A stretch of DNA of 64,000 nucleotides from Bryopsis sp. KO-2023 (Eukaryota > Chlorophyta > Ulvophyceae > Bryopsidales > Bryopsidaceae). The position numbers and the translations under genes are program-made. Below the pieces are notes generated by a model, which was not told the DNA's origin, ran no database searches, and saw only the letters and a program-made list of their open reading frames with translations. This document shows, piece by piece, positions 1 through 11,667 of the stretch; the stretch's first letter is position 1; every line of letters starts with the position of its first letter. The stretch is from the NCBI GenBank assembly GCA_030272585.1, contig BSYQ01000013.1, positions 2,294,001-2,358,000 of the forward strand, written 5' to 3'.

Positions 1-3000
1 CGGATCATGGTCAAATTCCAATGGTGACTTTCAATCAAGGCAGCAGGTTCGAAGGGGGAAAAATTGCTGGAAAAACACAGAGTCGATATTCAGGATCCAA
101 CACATAGAATCAAAAGAGGACTGCCACAAGAAACCAGAACCTCAACACCCACATTGGAGACCCCGACAAAGAGAGGGAAATTCACAAGTAAAGCATCCCA
201 AGCAGAAACCAATTCCAACCCAGGTACATCTTTTTTTTGCGAAGAACATGGTCTTTGAAATTTAGGGTTCAGAAAATTTTATCTAAATGACTGTTTTCAC
301 AGGAAACCAATAAATTGGTTGTGTTCCCTATTTGGCAATTTCGCTCCAGGAATTCTTGGTTAAATCAGGACTGTCTGGGAAAATTCCCCATCGTGTTTTA
401 TCCTCACTTTTAAAAAAGCTACTTTATGTTTCATCCAGACCTTTGTTGTGGTTTTGAATCGTGAGTTGTTGTAGATTCTGGAATGAATTCCAAGTGATAT
501 GCAGACATCTCCTTACATGTGTGTGGTATTTCCTTGTGAAAAATTTCTGGTATCTGTTTTATATCCATTTGAGCTTAAAACCTTCATCTCTTCCCCACCC
601 TGAATTTTCTTTCCCTCCTTCCCCCCATTTTTTTTTCCCACAGAGGAAAAGAAGGTGGCATAATTCTTTGCCAGGCGAGAAGCCTCCAGAGCTACAACGA
701 GAAACGATCGTTTTGGAGGGGGATTCTGATAGCGAACCTGCAAGTGAAAAGGATCAAATTGTGGATCCTCCCGATACTGGGCAAAAAATAAAGATAACTA
801 TGGATTCAGATTTGGAGCACGCATTGGAGGTATGTGGAAGATACAAACCGAATCATGAGGTCATGCAAGTCGATTAGTGTTGCAGCTAAAACGCCAGGGT
901 GAAATCCATTAACAGCTTAACAGGAGCAACTGGAAAAGGGAACAGGGATAACAAATTTCGTTTCAAAAAGTGTTTCTTTTCTTTTTTGTTCTCAGACTTT
1001 GCCAGCGAAATTCCTACCTGCTAACCCATGAATACATTTTTATTTATTTTTTTGGTAAATGAAAACTGAAAAACTGCTCCAAGCGTTCACCCCCCAGTGT
1101 TGCAGTTTCCATAATTCTGTCGATGACTTTCTCGCACCCGAGATGCTCTTGTTTTTACTCTCTCTCCACACTCATATTTTTTTTCCATTCACCCGCTATC
1201 TTCCACACACAATAGGTTTTTTTTTTTTTTTGGTATTGGTCCTCAACCTCACGATCGCTGGTCCAGGGAGTGGGAAATGTTGCATATCCAAAGGACGGTG
1301 GAAAAGGAATGGTGATGGTTTCACCACGTGACCTGCAACGATTGGACCCAACGGAATTTCTTAATGATAATTGCATCGACCTTTACATAAAGTAAGTCGC
1401 CTGTTGAGCATTGAATCGACACACAGTTGATAGCATCCCTGTGGGTTCACACACACACACACACACATTCAAAAGCTCTCCTTTCACTAACTGCTCAACA
1501 AGTGGGCAGTTTTGGCCACAGTGATGGCTTTTGAGGGGGTATCTGGGTATCACTCTTTTTTTGACACGGGGGGAATGTTGCCTTTGATAGGGTGATCGAA
1601 ACCACTTGTCCCCAGGAGAGTCGATGCCACTTTTTTAGGAGCTTCTTTTTTGGGCGGTTGGTCCAATCTGATGGATATCGAGGTGACAATTGCAGGAGAC
1701 CTACCAAGGTGGGTTGGAGCCGTCAAACTCTCGCCACAGTTTTGTTGTCCTGAGTCCAGCAAATTTTTTGTTCAAAATTTTTGGTTCAAATTTTTGATAA
1801 AGGGTCTCAAATTATTGAAGGGAAGTAAACAAATCAGCGAACCAACAAATTGATACGTTGTAGTAACAAGGGATGGGGAGTCTCAAGTTTTTCCTTTAAT
1901 CCATTTTCCTGCCAAATTTCCATTTTTCCATTTTCGTCGGAACTCGAATGTGAAACATTGGAATTGAAAGAGGAGGTGATTTGAATGCCCGGAAATGAAT
2001 AATGCAGATGCTAGATGTCCATGGTTCCCATCTCTGAATCTCTTGCTTGGGCTCATAGGATGTTGACTTGTTCAAAAAGGACTACGTTTTTGTCCCCGTA
2101 CATCAAGATATCCACTGGTCTCTTGCCATCATCTGCTTTCCAGGGAACATTCACCAATCATCCGACCGTGGAAAACAGCCATGCATTTTGCACCTGGATT
2201 CTATGGGCGGTGAGTTCCAGAAATCCATAGTGTTGATTCTTGTTGAGGGGACCCATCAAAGTCATTATATTAGGTTCAATATTATTATTGTCTTGGTGTT
2301 TTTTCTTTGTCTGAACCACAAATGTACTGATACGTTCCTGTTGTATTGTCGAAAAGAGGGAGGGCATGACACGGATGGTGTGTGCAAAGTGCTGAGAGGA
2401 TACCTGGCTGGAGAATGGAGCAGGAAGGTACTGTCGAAATGACTTCATTCTGGATATTCACTGAAAAAGTTGACTGTCTGTCTGTCTGTCTGTCTTTCTT
2501 TCTATTTCATGGGCAAAAGCATCGGTCCTATATGTATGACAGGGAGTTCCCTCATTTCTTATAGTTTATGGAGACAGGAAAAGAAAAAAAATGTGCGAAA
2601 AAGGAGCCTCCTGAGAGTTTTGTTTGTGGTGTTCTATTTTGGGGAATTTTCCTTTCAGCGTGGGGGGGTTGTTCCTGACATTACCGAGGAAGCTATTCCA
2701 CACAAACTTGTGAAACACATCCCCCAGCAAGTGAACTCCTGGGATTGCGGATTGTTTCTTTTGACCTACATGGAGTTCTTTTCCTATGTGGCGCCCGGCT
2801 CCTTGAACTGCCACAACTTGCAAGGTGGGTCCTTCACGGTAAGGACAGAATGTGCGGCAAAAACGAATTGCTTGGATTTCTTTTGTTTTTCTTGGAGGAG
2901 TGAAATAGAAGGGACGAGAAAAAAAAAAATCCAGAAAAGAATCCGTATGTTTTTTAAACTGGCTAGAGAAAATAAGAGAATGAGTACCTCAAAAAAAAAT

Positions 3001-3710
3001 AAATATCGAGTGGACAGCAACATCAAAAGTGAAAAATCTTGACTTCGCCCAGTAGTCGGCCATCTTTCTTTTGACGCAATCTCCTCACAGTTTCTCTTTT
3101 CTTTGCACAACACCTTTACCTTTTGGTTTCGAACACTGTCCCCAGAATGCAAGAAGTTGGACTTTCCGAATTTCCTTCGCAAGGGGTGGTTCTCAGCAGA
3201 GAATGCCGGGCTGCTCCGAACCAAGCTGAGGGTGCTTGTATATGAAAGATTCATCGAGGAGCTGGCCGATAAAAACAAAGAAGCTGTGGAAATGCTGGAG
3301 AATCAACGCAGCGTTCTACTGCAAACAAAGATTAAGTGAGTTGGTGTTCATTGGACTCCCTCCCCATCCTGTTTTCTTCACGAAACATAATCGCAGCTGC
3401 CCAGCACCAAACCTGTGGAGTGCAGATGTGTCTCTGTGCATTGCGGAGGGTCTTCATTGAGGTTTTTCGTTCAATTGTTAGAACGCTGTTGACCTTCTTG
3501 CATGGATGGCTGCCATTTTACAGGTACCAGGGGCCTGAGGAAATTCTTCTGGAGGCTCACTTTGCAGGCGCCATTACCCCTGTGCAGCAGGTGACAAAAA
3601 AAAACGAAAGAACGTTTATAGCGACCAGCAGATTTCGTTATCAGCTTCAAAGAGAACTTGGGTCTCGTAACGCAATCCAGTCGATTCTGAGGGACTCCCC
3701 CCCTGTCTGA
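1..3710 (+). CDS. ULP2/SENP6-7-type SUMO-specific cysteine protease, 5' partial
   Basis: C48-family deSUMOylating protease. Supported exons: up to about 223; 644-829 (acidic, 'GDSDSEPASEKD'); about 1267-1391, encoding 'LDPTEFLNDNCIDLYIK', the usual start of the ULP catalytic domain; 2059-2209, with 'DIHWSLAIICFP' (catalytic His) and 'LHLDSMG' (catalytic Asp); about 2366-2430; 2659-2824, with 'IPQQVNSWDCGLFLL' (oxyanion Gln and catalytic Cys); about 3147-3337, containing 'FLRKGWFSAENAGLLR'; and a last exon of about 3523-3710 ending in TGA. The short spacing between His and Asp elements and the 'WFS..NAGLLR' tail fit the ULP2/SENP6-7 branch better than ULP1/ESD4. One or more small exons between 1392 and 2058, where the 'FF..FFYKKL'-like segment belongs, are not resolved; 1758-1823 is a candidate. 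The complete catalytic triad suggests an active enzyme. The start codon lies upstream of the window or in an unseen exon. Confidence 0.86.
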
Positions 3711-5235
3711 CTGAAAAAAAATAGATGGAAGGTAGAAGGTCATGGATTGTGGATACGCAACTTTGCATGTGTTTTGCCGCCTCCTCTTCTTGAGAAAATG
3801 AAAATGAAGGGTTTGTGTGTGTGTGTGTGTGAAATTTGCTTTCTGTGCAAAAAAGAAGGGTTCAGGCACGCAGTTTATTTTTGTGCAGTTAGTAAAGGCC
3901 ACACTGTATTGGTACACAGAGAAATGAAGCGCTGGAAGGGTCGAGCTCTATCCAGCTGGTCAGGGAAATGGATGGAAGTTTGATGACGTAGTAGCTGTGC
4001 GGGTTTCAGAAGAGGGGCTCAGAGGCTGACTGGTACAGAAAAAAAAATCCTTGATGATGTGAACTTGAGAAAGTGCCTTTTATTTTTTGAATAGCTGCAA
4101 GTTTGCGTTCCTCTGTTTGATTTGAGCCCTGGGTTGGCCTCGTATGAAAACCGTTTCCTCTCTCTGAACTACCAAAAAAGAATTTGAAGTGTTTGCTGGT
4201 ATTTCATTCTTGGTCTGAAATATATAATATAGAACGCCCCTTCCAGGGGTTCAATATCAATCCAGACATGGCCAACATAACACAGTCATGAACTCACCCA
4301 GCATCATGAGCTATTGGTGTGGTTAGGAGAATTTTTATCGGGGAAGAGCTTGTCAGTTCAGGGTCCTCTCTGCATATGCTGTCGTCTTTGTTTTTTTTCT
4401 TCTCACAAAAATAGTTTGTGCTTGCCAACAGAACCGAAACGATCTCATCAGTCATTCGCAAATTGGGATAAATTGGGATAATGGTTCGACAAACATTGCG
4501 ACTCCCGAGGAGGAACTTGCATAGCTATTGTGGTGTCCAAACGGCGGGTTTTCTTTTCAATCATTTCCTTTTGTTCGAATCGGTGGGAGGGTAGGTGTGC
4601 GATGCAGGTGTTTGGTGGGCACTGTGCTGTGTTTCGAGTTGGAAGTTTGGGTGGGAGAGGGAAGGGGCTTTTGTTGAGGAATATTTTTCAAAACGCAAAA
4701 AACAAGAATAGGCACATTAGGGAGTTCGGACGAATTAATAGGAAATCTGGTAGGAAACTGTAATTCGATGGGAGTTGCACCCCATTGACCTGGTGGGGAA
4801 TGCACAGGACAGAAGTTGTGGATTATTTGGATGGAAAGTATTGCAAATTGGTTATCTGTATGAATAAAAATTTGACTCTACACAGCAGTGCAGCACACTC
4901 AAAAGATATCGCACTGCCCCAACTGCAGTGCTTCTTGCTTTTTGAATCTATTCAAGCCTGAGAGCCCAGCATGTATAGTACCCGAATGAGTGGCAGGTCC
5001 CAGCGGTTTTTTATGTCATACATACATATCTTGACATAAATATATATATGTCAAGGTCTTGACATGAGAATTTAATAGAATGGGGGGGGGGAAGAAAAAG
5101 CCACAATTCTATTCTGTTATTGTCGCCCTTTTGCATTTCAAAATAAGGTTGGTTTCACCATTACAACGTCGAAGCTTCCTCGGTGGTTGGGACACATTCA
5201 AAATTTCTTTGTTACAAATGGAATCAGAATAAACA
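3711..5235. other. Convergent intergenic region
   Basis: No coding segment is convincing on either strand. It separates the 3' ends of the ULP2 gene (+) and the next gene (-), so it should hold two 3' UTRs. Visible structure: a (GT)n run near 3815-3832, a direct repeat of 'aaattgggata' near 4460-4480, and an inverted repeat of CTTGACATA around 5031-5056 with an AT-rich loop and a further CTTGACAT copy just after it. Confidence 0.6.
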
Positions 5236-7366
5236 TCAAAATCTACATGGGGGGCCCTTTTTTGACAGAGCTCTCATTGCTAAGGCCAATTCTTTTGCGC
5301 TACAATTCTTGAGAGTCTCCTCATCCACATCCCACAGATCATAAAGCCTCTCGACGCATCCAGACAAATCCCAAAACAGAAGTCCAGGATCCTCCTGCAA
5401 ACCACAGGGAATTGTTGAGCGTCCTGTTCAACTTCCTGTTTTAACTTCTCTGGAAGAGGAGACTATCCTTCACAAGCATGGTGAGGGCTTCTTTGGTTTT
5501 CATATTTTTCAGTTTTCAAAGCTGAGAATCAAACCATCACTGGGAGTGAAAGCAACCAAACGACCAATCCCTGCCACTGCTGCGGTCACCAGCCTATGGA
5601 GTATAAAACTCGTTTAAAATTTTCAGAAAACGTGCACGAAAGAAGGTTGTGTTCTTGTCCAATGTCCCTTAATCGTTCTGCAACACCCCCATCTAATGTT
5701 CCAATCACAAGCATTTTAAAAATCAGAACGATTCATTTCCCATTCAAAAAAACATTTTTCGGATGTTTTTTGGCTTGCTGGTGTTTGCATGTACCCTACT
5801 TGAACCATTTTCTCCACATCAGCCCCTATCAAACCGGATCTCAACAGCGAAAAATTGTTCGCAACTGAAGCTTCCACACCCTCTTGATCAGCATCTAAAA
5901 ATAGCCTTCAAAGTCAACAACACACACAGAGACACTCACTTCTCGAAGCTATTATATATATAACAAGAATAGCTTGATTCCATGGGCAGCAAATGAGAAA
6001 GAGGATTTCCTTGCAATTTGCAATTTTACAGTAGCTTATTTCTGATATTGAAATGTTTCACCTAAGGCACCGGGTGCAGTTTTTCCCATGGAAAATATGA
6101 CATGCGCTAACTCAGAATTCGAGCGTCCCAGTGCCGATGAATTTTCACAAGAGGAAAAAAAAGTTCTTGCTGAACTGGATCTGAGAACTTCATTACTTGG
6201 GTGCAAGCTCCACCATCCTTGGGACGTCGCACCCAGGAAGGAGCTCCCTCAATCTTATTAGGCGTTGCAAAATTTCGCTGCTTGGCATTTCAAGCATTTC
6301 AGGGTAGCCCATCACCATTCTGTCGTTCGAAAGGGAATCAAAGCAACATAAAAAAAACCAAAGAAAGAACTGCGAATTTTTCAAAGAAAAGAAGACAAGC
6401 TGGGTGTTCATCATCAAACGCTCCTTCTGGATAGTACAGCTGTAAGGGATTTGGGAAAGAACGAGAAAGAAACCATCAGGCTGAAATGTGTTTAATCTGC
6501 TAGGAAACAGTGATAAGCTGGATGGCTGACCTGGAGATGGCCCCTTTCGAGCAAACCAACAACATGGCCAGCTCCTCTGCTTTCGGACTGTTTTCAATAT
6601 CCGATTCAATCAAGTCTGACTTCTCCTGAGGGCCATCGAATTCCAGCGCTCCTGATGATAAATGCGACTTGTCCAGCGATTTCAGAAGTGGCGAATTCAT
6701 TATGCTTCCATAGAGCTGTGCAAGGGGGTCCTTCCAAAACAAAAACCAAAAAATCCTTTGATTCTTAACGAATTATTTTTCCCCCGTCTCCTTAAATTCG
6801 ACTCCTTGACCGAAATGCAACAAACAGATGACCCCTCTCTCTCTTGTGCTGCTGACCTTATTGGTCTGGCCTCCGAATCCTTCAGCACTCAACCAATTCA
6901 GAAATCCAGAAAAGCCACCAGCTCCTTCTTCTTGAAGAGATGCCCGGATATCATCATAGTCCGCAAAATCGTTGGGATTTTTTGGTCGTCTTTTTGCAGC
7001 ACAAACTTTTACTGGCCGACATGCTCTCCTTCAACAGATATAAGGTTGATTTTCATCCGCACCCGATTCACGACAGACATAAAACAGCTTCTCAACTCAG
7101 CAGCGATTTGGAATGGCGACGCTGAGCGATCACATAACAGCAGAGGTCTCTTTGTTCTAACCTTGCACCACCAAAACGCACGGAGGACGTCCCAGCGAGA
7201 TCCACCTCTCGTCTGTTGCTTGGCTTGGGGAGGAGGCTCGGCCGGGTACTCATCGAGCTGCTCAACTAATGTCCATTCCGAATCTTGCAATTCAATTTTT
7301 TTTTCCTGTTGGCGTGAATCCCCTGTCTGTTGGAACCAGTCGCGATCTTGATCCGAAGTGACATTC
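5236..7366 (-). CDS. Unrecognised multi-exon protein with LPG.DV-type helical-repeat segment
   Basis: Not assigned to a named family. Exons that read well on the minus strand, N to C: about 7366-7165 (acidic/Gln-rich, ending 'WDVLRAFWWC'); about 6975-6858 ('DFADYDDIRASLQEEG', then 'GFSGFLNWLSAEGFGG'); 6730-6531 ('DPLAQLYGSIMNSPLLKSL' through 'KAEELAMLLVCSKGAISR'); 6319-6197 ('MGYPEMLEM', then 'LIRLRELLPGCDVPRMVEL'); 5593 to about 5546; and 5423-5236, ending 'ALSKKGPPCRF' and TGA. The '..YPEMLEM.....L..L..LLPGCDV.RMVE..P' pattern resembles loosely conserved alpha-helical repeats in mTERF-like or related plastid proteins of green algae; that resemblance is from memory and is inference. Junction phases fit across the last two introns (CCC A|GA CGC). 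The 5' end is unresolved and further small exons may be missing. Confidence 0.5.
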
Positions 7367-7628
7367 TGTGAGTGAGTGCCATTCTTATTCTGGCTTTATT
7401 CTGTCTTATTCTGTTAGTGTAAGTTCGTGTGGACGTTTGTCTTTCTGTACAAAAAAACACAACGCCCTTTCTGGCTTTCTGGCGGTTTTTTTTTTTCTGC
7501 AACATCACCCAAAGGTTTGGGGATCATTGAACTTTTTCCAAACTTTTTTTCCTTCATTCTCCAGTTCACAATTCATTACATGTTACAATAGCATCCGTTT
7601 CTCAACACCACAACGATGATTCACTTTT

Positions 7629-10600
7629 TCAGTGCTCTTCGAGGGATTGATTGTATCGTGCTTCTTGCTCTTTTTGGACCCTTTCCATTTTTTCTTTGAG
7701 CGGTGCACTGATGACATCCGCTGTCTTGGGCAATTCCGACCATTCCTTTGCAACCCTGGCTCTGAGGGTGTCAAAATCGTCCCTCAATAAAATGCAATCC
7801 TCGACAGGACCCTTGTCATACACCACTTTCAACATGTTCTCTTCTGGATTCACCCAACCGTCTTCTGCTGGGAAAACTGTGGGGACTCCATCCACCCGCT
7901 TGACCGCCAAAACGCCTTTGGAACAAGACAAGTTTCAAAAAATGTGGAAAACCCCTTGTCACAAAGGATCCCAAACCATTGCAATTTTTAAAGCTTCACG
8001 CTACTCAGTTTGCATGCAAGCTTTTCACGGACTGTGAAATTATCTGTGGGTCTATTCCTATTCATGACACAGCTTGGCACGCATTCATTCGTTACCTGGA
8101 AGCGATGTTTTGCTGGAGGCCCCTTTGGGAGTTTTCATTATGTCGTTGGACGCTCCATCCTGGTGCGTGATGTGGCTGAGTTTGGTTGCGAAACTCATGG
8201 TATCCCTGTTCAACTTCTGCAGAAGGCCACCCCCCATTCCGAAGACGCAATTCTCTGCACTGTATCCTGCCTCCAGGACGGCATCCAGTATCTTCTCTAA
8301 AACCACGACATCTATGCCATCCCCCTGAAGCACTTTAGATTTCCGAAGGACCCTGTAGCCCTTGGCATTCTTATCGGCACCGAAGGCCTCATCGCACGCT
8401 TTCAACCCCTGGGCCACCACAAATGAAAAGGGACACACAGACACACATTCGAATTTCTCAAAAAACTACCATCAAAAACTTGAAAATGATAGAGAATCAG
8501 CACCATTAGGTCTCATTATCCACCCCCCCAACCCCCCCCCCCCCAAAAAAAAAGGATGAAACTTGCAAGAATCGACATTGGGTGTAATGTCCTGGCATTG
8601 AGTTCCACATGAGTTATTTTTTCTCGGTGGTTATTTTGCTAAACCTTTCGTCAGTGGGGATTCGAAATGATGAATGGCGAATTAGGATCACCCAAAAAAA
8701 GGGCACACTGAGCGACTTCTTGCCACAAAACCAAATATCTTCTGAAGATGATTTATTTCCATGGGAATCGTGCATTGTAGCTGTAAATTCGGCTATCCCC
8801 CCCAATCAACCTACCGATCAATCAGAGGGGCCAGATTTGGGTCGGTACGAACATGTCTGTAAACAAAACTTAATTGGCTCAATTAGAGGGGAATTCACAG
8901 GGTGGGAAGTGGAACTATATCTGGAAAGAAGGAAAAAAAATAAAAAAAAATCTGGAACTCACAAGGCAAACTGCTTCCACAGGATCTCCAGAGTCGGGTC
9001 TGATCACAATGGATCCTTGCTTGGCAGAGATGCTTTCCTTTGCTATTGGCATGACTTTGAACAGTGCCCTTTCGTAGTTGTAGCTATCCATCACAATCGA
9101 GTACACCCCATCCCCGAAATTCTCCACCATGTTTTTCATGGCATCGAGCTCGGTTTGCCAGCTGGTCATTACGCTGTGCTCCGTGGCGGGGACACTCATT
9201 GCAACAGGTTTTCCATCATTCAGGTGGAACTGCAGAAAAATGAAATCCAATAATAATATATATATATATTATTATTTGATTATAGTTATGATCATTGTAC
9301 TCAGAGAAAAAAAAATGATTCTAATTATGATCATTGTACGATGCTCTCTTTCACAATGTATTATCATGGCGTCGGCCGTCTTGAATGCCGACTAATTCAC
9401 TGCTTGCGTGTGGATAGGACCTCAATATCTGATCGTTAATGGATACGATACAGGGAGGTTGTTTTGGGCTCCTACCCAACCTGTGCATAGAACGCCGCCG
9501 ACATGGTGTCAGAGCCCGTGAAATTCAGCAAGTGTGCGGTGCCTCCAATGATGCTCTGCTCTGGGCAGGTGCATCCTCTGAATCCGAAATCGTGTAACCG
9601 CCCTGTCACCGTCGGGCAGTTCTTTCCAGCATTTGAACTCTTTTCAAAAGCCCTCTCAATGACATCCCTTGCTCGTCTTGACAGAGTCGCAACAGTGGAA
9701 GGATACCTTTTTTTTTCCAAACGAAGATAAAACCGCACACAAAAATCAAAAGTTAAGCCCATATTCCTCATTTGGATGGTGGATGGGCTGGATGAGGCTT
9801 TTTCAAGATTAAAAAAAAAAGGTGCACTAGGAATTTCAACACACCCACCCACATTTCCGTGAGAAACCACTGTTTGTTTTTGTGCGATACATTTAAATAT
9901 ACATTATTTTACCAAAGGCCGCGTGCAGCCCATTCACGGAAATTTGTTTTAGGCTGGATACATTCGAATATCCTTAAATGATTTGATTGAATGGCTCACT
10001 CACCAGACCATCGTCATGACAGTTTCCAAAAAGGTGCATAGATGTGCGTAGTCGCCTTCAGCTGTCAACTGTCACATCAACAAACACCTTGGAACAGGGT
10101 ATATTTTTGTTTTATTTGTTTGGTGTTTTGAAATTCTATTCAAGCAAAAAAGTGAGGCTTTTTTTATTGTTTGCATTTCGCATCCATGGCATAGAAGTCC
10201 ACCTTACAATGTACAGTCCACCTAAGCTGGAGCAAAATGAGGGAAAAGGGAAGCAGGGGAGTCACTTTTTTTATATATATATTTTGAGAAAGCTACAGCA
10301 TGACACACTGTGACGCCCCCCAAAAATGGTGGCAAAAAGATAAAGCAAATAGTTCCTCCGTTATGTATGTGTGAGGTTGTGGATGATATATACATATAAA
10401 TATCTTATGTTTTATTTTCTGACTGATTCCAAAAACATGGAAAGCCAAGGATGCAACCACCGTAACAATTCCGAGAGAAAATTGTGTATACCTGATAAAC
10501 TGGAACATGTGCATGCACACATGTTCCCTCTGGCAAAGCCTCGATCTTTACAGGGAAATATCCTAGAAAAAATCAAAAAAAAAACTCCAGCCTCAGGAAG

Positions 10601-11667
10601 AAAGAACAAGTCGGAAGCAACAAAGCCAGAAAAAAAAAGTCCAAACTCACATGTTCCTCGTGATAAATTCCCGCCGATATTCTGTGAATACTTTGAATAG
10701 ATTCATTCACAGCAGTCTTTGAGAATTTATTTTTCACGGAGCTCCATTCACAGCTTCACTGTTGCTAGACAAAAAGGGGGATGCTGCCAAAAAAATCTTA
10801 CCATCATTTTCAGTGATGAACCTACGGAAGAGCTCCTTTGGGAACGGGAACTCTGTTGAAAACGGAAGCATATGGGTGCTGCCATGAGAAAGGAAACAAA
10901 AAATTCAAATTTCTTTCAGAGCCCGGGCAAGCACTCAAAATCTAGAACTCCAATGTGGCATGTTGACATTTCAATAGCATGAAAATGAGACGATGCTGGC
11001 TGCAAATGAAAAATGCTTTCAGATTTGGTGTCTTTCTTTTCTCCCTTCTTTATTTTTGCAAAGGGGGGGGGGGCATCTAAATATTTTAATTCTCAGGAAT
11101 CGTAAAGCAAATACACCATTTCCTGCTCACAAAGTCAACTGTTGACAACTGTCATCTTTTTTTCTGTTCTTTTTTTGTCTTCATCCCATGACTTAAATAT
11201 TAAATATATATTCAATGTTTTTTTTCCAAATCTTAATCCATGTAATCAGGTTCATATCTTGATTTGGTCCAAAATCAGTGACAAATCAATTTCTGCTTTT
11301 TCATCACCGATTTAATCCTGGTCTGACCTGTAGAACTTGGAGGCTTTTTCCAAGTCGTCCAGCGTCCATTGCCTTTGGACGAAAGTTTCCAAAATGTATC
11401 GCAAACCATGCCAAACCAAACGCGTGTCCTCCGTATCTTTGTTATACCCGCAACGAAACTCACCATACTACAAAAACGGAGCGAAAAACATCAACGCACT
11501 CCCCACGACGACGATTTATTGCGGGCATGTGGGATAGTGAATCAATGCAATATCACACCCACCGCGACCAGCTTGGATGCTGGAGGATACTGAGCAAAAT
11601 GCGTCGCCTTGTAGCTGTCCGCCATGACGCCCATCGGGACAATAGAATAGAACGGAATCGCCGACAT
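7629..11667 (-). CDS. NAMPT: Nicotinamide phosphoribosyltransferase (NAD salvage)
   Basis: Converts nicotinamide and PRPP to NMN, the limiting step of NAD salvage in organisms that use this route. Exons N to C: 11667-11563 ('MADSYKATHFAQYPP', the family's DSYK.TH..QYP start); 11458-11328 ('CGYNKDTEDTRLVW'); 10852-10803 ('FPFPKELFRRFITEND'); about 10551-10486 ('YFPVKIEALPEGTCVHAHV'); about 10076-10005 ('AEGDYAHLCTFLETVMTM'); about 9706-9482 ('YPSTVATLSRRARDVIE', then 'LHDFGFRGCTCPEQSI'); about 9232-8962 ('VPATEHSVMTSW', 'VMDSYNYE', 'IVIRPDSGDPVEAV'); about 8407-8090 ('VLQGDGIDV', 'FGMGGGLLQKLNRDTMSF'); 7927-7629 ('GVLAVKRVDGVPTVFPAED' and TGA). The PRPP-binding IRPDSGDP and GGGLLQ signatures are intact. 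Splice phases close exactly at several junctions (GAT G|GA TAT; GTC TG|G TAT). No organelle-targeting sequence is evident. Confidence 0.95.
9923..9953 (+). repeat. Interspersed repeat copy A (pair with 60890-60919)
   Basis: The sequence gtgcagcccattcacgga followed by a T-rich 'aatttgttttagg' closely matches 60890-60919 (gtgcagcccgttcacgga, then 'gatgtgttatagg'). Both copies lie in introns of unrelated genes (NAMPT and PF20), which suggests a dispersed repeat family. Two copies are too few to define it. Confidence 0.4.

Noticed and set aside
5400-5440. An 11-bp intron reminiscent of nucleomorph mini-introns in the 5.2-kb gene
   Set aside because: A normal acceptor at 5424 (ttgaacag) with matching phase explains the junction; other introns in the window are far longer.
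10600-10700. Extra NAMPT exon at about 10640-10690
   Set aside because: Skipping it gives an exact phase join (GAT G|GA TAT) and matches the protein family without an insertion.
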